Below, one piece after another: positions 61,750-64,000 of a DNA stretch of 64,000 nucleotides (its first letter is position 1; each line of letters starts with the position of its first letter). Source of the stretch: Dimorphilus gyrociliatus (taxonomy: Eukaryota > Annelida > Polychaeta > Dinophilidae); NCBI GenBank assembly GCA_904063045.1, contig CAJFCJ010000018.1, positions 806,001-870,000 on the forward strand, read 5' to 3'. Position numbers and translations under genes: made by a program. The notes under the pieces were generated by a model. That model had not been told where the DNA came from. It saw only the letters and a list, made by a program, of their open reading frames with translations, and did no database searches.

Positions 61750-64000
61750 CTATTTCATTCTACCTCCTGACGACGCCTTCGCTTGTCTAACACACGCTTG
61801 TTTTTTCTGTAGTCCTATAGATTCTCCCCCGCTTTTTCTACTATTCCCAAGGCATACATCATTTTCTCGTTTGGCATCTGTCTCGTCCATTGCAAAATCG
61901 TAATTATCTTCTAAATCGGCCATAATTTGTAAAAGATCCAGTCCTTTATTTTTCTCCGCTGTTATCATTACCGTTCCCGATTCCACACCTTTTCCAACGA
62001 ATACTGGAGACGGAATCTGAATTGTACCACTTGCTACATAAGGTTCTCCTCGATTTGGAATTAAAAGAACTTGAACACTTCCAGATAAAATTAAAAATAA
62101 ATAAGGCTGACTATAGGCTACCATCACCGGTTGTTCGCCAGGCCAGTTCAAATCTTCTTCACGAGTACGTTTTCCTGAAGGGTCAACGAATATTCCAAAA
62201 TCAGAGAAACATACCAATAACTCATTAGGGCTTATTTGGACCACACTGAGAGGAAAGGATAAAAAGGTAGAGGCTCCAAAAATTGCAAATGCCAACGTTG
62301 AATCCTTTTCATTTAAGAATTCTCGAAATTTAAAGCTTTGCAAATCCAGAGTGTAGAATTTGTCAGAACCAACAATTAGGCGATCGTCTGAAAACATCAT
62401 ACATCCAGCTGGTTTTGGAATTAAAAGAGTTCTTATCAAAGTAAATGAGTCAAGCTTGGGTGACCAGCCATATAACATCAAATTTTCAGCAGTTGCAACA
62501 GCTAAGTACACGTTTCTACGATACATTCCCACTTCAATGGTCGTACAATTTACGGCATCATCTAAATATGCAAGAGGCAGGTTTGTGGAAGACTTTTTGT
62601 TGGATGTGATATTTAAAACGTCATTGTACGTTGTAATGGCCACTCGCCGAGATGCACCAACCACTAAAACAATAGTGTTCAATTGACTTATGTATCTAAC
62701 TGCTGATACTTGTCCAAAAGCAGTCAATGTACTATTCAACATGTCACTGTGAACGTGAAGTCCTTTATCGGTAGCCATTAAACAGTCAGAATTATTAATA
62801 CAACAAGCTTCATGAATATAGTTCGGATGTTGCGAAACCAAGAGACTTGAGAAAATTGTTGTATCTGATTTCTCATTCAACATAATAGCATCAAGATATG
62901 CAACCCAATGATGTTTGTCAGTTACACTTCCAGGATTGATATACAATGTTTTGTTTCTCCTGATAGAAAATACGAGTGGTAGGTCCGTTAAGCACACATT
63001 TGGCAATTCGACAGGGTTAACTGCAGCTCTCATTAACGTTTTACCATCCCGAAGAGGAATATCTTCACAATATGGTTCAACAACAGTGTCCGAGTTGTAT
63101 ATAAACACTACGTTGTCCTTAAGAACCATCCATTTCTTTTCCCAAACATTTTTACGCTGACGATAAATTGTTATCCAACCAGATTTCACTTTTTTCAATT
63201 TAGCAACATTTCGAACTTTACGTTCTGTAACTTCTTTGAAGAGATCATCAAAAACCCGTCTGTATTCGGTCTTCATTCCACAATTCGGTGGCATTTTTGG
63301 CGAGCAAAGTGGATGACAGACGGACAAACATTCCTCACACTTTGTAGCTTCCCTCACAAACTCCACATTACCTAAACATAAAACACATTTGTCTGGTCTT
63401 GAATTGAGACCAGTTACAAAGCGATGGGGACGACCCATCGTATTAGCTCGTGGTGCTCCTGGTGTTTCGCTCGTTTGTTTTGATCTATTTTGACATCTTG
63501 GTGTTTTTGGAGTTTTTGGTGTTGACATTTCGGTTGTTCCAAAGCAATTCGTTGTTTTAACGGTCGTTACTTGTGGAACTGATCGACTTAAATTTCGAAT
63601 TTTTTGTTCCAACTCTACTTTATCTCTGGAAAGCCGAGCATTTTCGTCAAGGGCAACGCGCAATGTCTTTTGCAGTTGTTCTTCCCGTGAAAAGAGTTCT
63701 GTTTTTTTCTTTTTCTTTTTTGGTGCATCCAATTGTTGTTGTAGAAGATCAATTACATTCATTTGCTGTCGCTTTGTTACTTCCATTTTATGTTTTTCGA
63801 ATTTTTCATTTTCGACAGTGGTTTTGAATGTTTGTCTAGCTTTTTCTAATTCGTATTCATAAGACGATATTTCGTCGCGTAACTCATTTCTCTCAACTTC
63901 AAGATTTCGTAGTTCTTCGGTTAGTTGTATTTGAATTTCACGAGCCTCAGCCAGCTTTGTTCTATGTTTTGTCGATTCCTCTTTAATGTTCACTACTTCT
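61750..64000 (-). CDS. CIT: Citron copy B, C-terminal part (5' end off window)
   Basis: A second citron gene, inverted relative to copy A. 750 codons are visible and the frame is open to the right edge (EVVNIKEEST corresponds to EVITIKEEST in copy A), so the GTG near 63993 is not a true start. It contains the end of the coiled coil, the basic linker, the complete C1 finger, PH domain and CNH domain, all intact. Most of the protein is identical to copy A. Differences include GTTEM for AGPEM before the C1 domain, RRV/TER for RRI/TDR just after it, ASTFL...SVVQ for ASKFL...SVFQ, and VMVAYSQ for LMIAHNQ in the CNH domain. The C-terminal ~37 residues are unrelated (ending SSGGRMK). The open frame and conserved residues suggest a functional paralogue rather than a pseudogene. 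Whether it keeps a kinase domain cannot be seen. Confidence 0.9.
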   Translation of the reverse strand, partial: EVVNIKEESTKHRTKLAEAREIQIQLTEELRNLEVERNELRDEISSYEYELEKARQTFKTTVENEKFEKHKMEVTKRQQMNVIDLLQQQLDAPKKKKKKTELFSREEQLQKTLRVALDENARLSRDKVELEQKIRNLSRSVPQVTTVKTTNCFGTTEMSTPKTPKTPRCQNRSKQTSETPGAPRANTMGRPHRFVTGLNSRPDKCVLCLGNVEFVREATKCEECLSVCHPLCSPKMPPNCGMKTEYRRVFDDLFKEVTERKVRNVAKLKKVKSGWITIYRQRKNVWEKKWMVLKDNVVFIYNSDTVVEPYCEDIPLRDGKTLMRAAVNPVELPNVCLTDLPLVFSIRRNKTLYINPGSVTDKHHWVAYLDAIMLNEKSDTTIFSSLLVSQHPNYIHEACCINNSDCLMATDKGLHVHSDMLNSTLTAFGQVSAVRYISQLNTIVLVVGASRRVAITTYNDVLNITSNKKSSTNLPLAYLDDAVNCTTIEVGMYRRNVYLAVATAENLMLYGWSPKLDSFTLIRTLLIPKPAGCMMFSDDRLIVGSDKFYTLDLQSFKFREFLNEKDSTLAFAIFGASTFLSFPLSVVQISPNELLVCFSDFGIFVDPSGKRTREEDLNWPGEQPVMVAYSQPYLFLILSGSVQVLLIPNRGEPYVASGTIQIPSPVFVGKGVESGTVMITAEKNKGLDLLQIMADLEDNYDFAMDETDAKRENDVCLGNSRKSGGESIGLQKKQACVRQAKASSGGRMK
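61877..64000 (-). repeat. Inverted repeat arm B (citron copy B)
   Basis: Partner of 52363-54486. The identical core corresponds to 62273-63222. The arm continues to the window edge, so the outer limit of the duplication is unknown. The 7.4-kb loop between the arms contains the citron tails, the orphan gene and the ERICH6-like gene. Confidence 0.93.

Noticed and set aside
52363-64000. Inverted repeat considered as a transposon with terminal inverted repeats
   Set aside because: The arms are internal citron coding sequence with an intact frame, there is no transposase and the loop holds ordinary genes.

Overview
This is eukaryotic, almost certainly metazoan, nuclear DNA. It is AT-rich, spliceosomal introns are mostly 50-75 bp with GT..AG ends, genes lie a few hundred bases apart on both strands, and all recognisable genes are animal orthologues. 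Four belong to motile cilia (outer-arm dynein heavy chain, ARMC2, a WDR97-like protein, an ERICH6-like protein). The compactness suggests a small-bodied invertebrate with a reduced genome, such as a meiofaunal lophotrochozoan. The species cannot be fixed from the sequence. The exon models were built by hand from splice signals, reading phase and family similarity. Every complete model except GPN1 adds up to a whole number of codons.

Layout. 1-12851 (-): outer-arm dynein heavy chain, C-terminus cut by the window edge, head to head with ARMC2 (13257-16360, +). 17148-29608 (+): HERC1, a giant RCC1/SPRY/UBA/WD40/HECT ubiquitin ligase. 30038-38788 (+): WDR97-like ciliary WD40 protein in 25 exons. 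40114-41380 (-): a protein resembling a degenerate endonuclease/exonuclease/phosphatase domain. 42051-43507 (+): lysosomal alpha-galactosidase. 43778-45472 (-): GPN1 GTPase with a one-base frameshift in its NKxD motif, head to head with COA1 (45656-46569, +). 48036-49444 (-): an orphan SOCS-box protein. 50136-54610 (+): citron without a kinase domain. 54769-55661 (+): a 216-residue orphan. 56005-59783 (-): ERICH6-like. 61750-64000 (-): a second citron copy running off the right edge.

The most unusual structure is the pair of citron genes. The last ~2.1 kb of coding sequence forms an inverted repeat with no indels (position x in one arm matches 116363 - x in the other). It includes a ~950-bp stretch read as identical even at silent sites. 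Substitutions fall in small patches and the C-terminal tails are unrelated, which suggests gene conversion across the inverted repeat. The orphan gene and ERICH6 lie in the 7.3-kb loop between the arms.

Other points of note are the GPN1 frameshift, an alternative COA1 exon that would make a 40-residue membrane peptide, the orphan SOCS-box protein, the degenerate nuclease-like protein, and recurring NRF1-, RFX-, CTCF- and CLEAR-like motifs in the short intergenic promoters. No rRNA, tRNA, CRISPR array or intact transposon was recognised.
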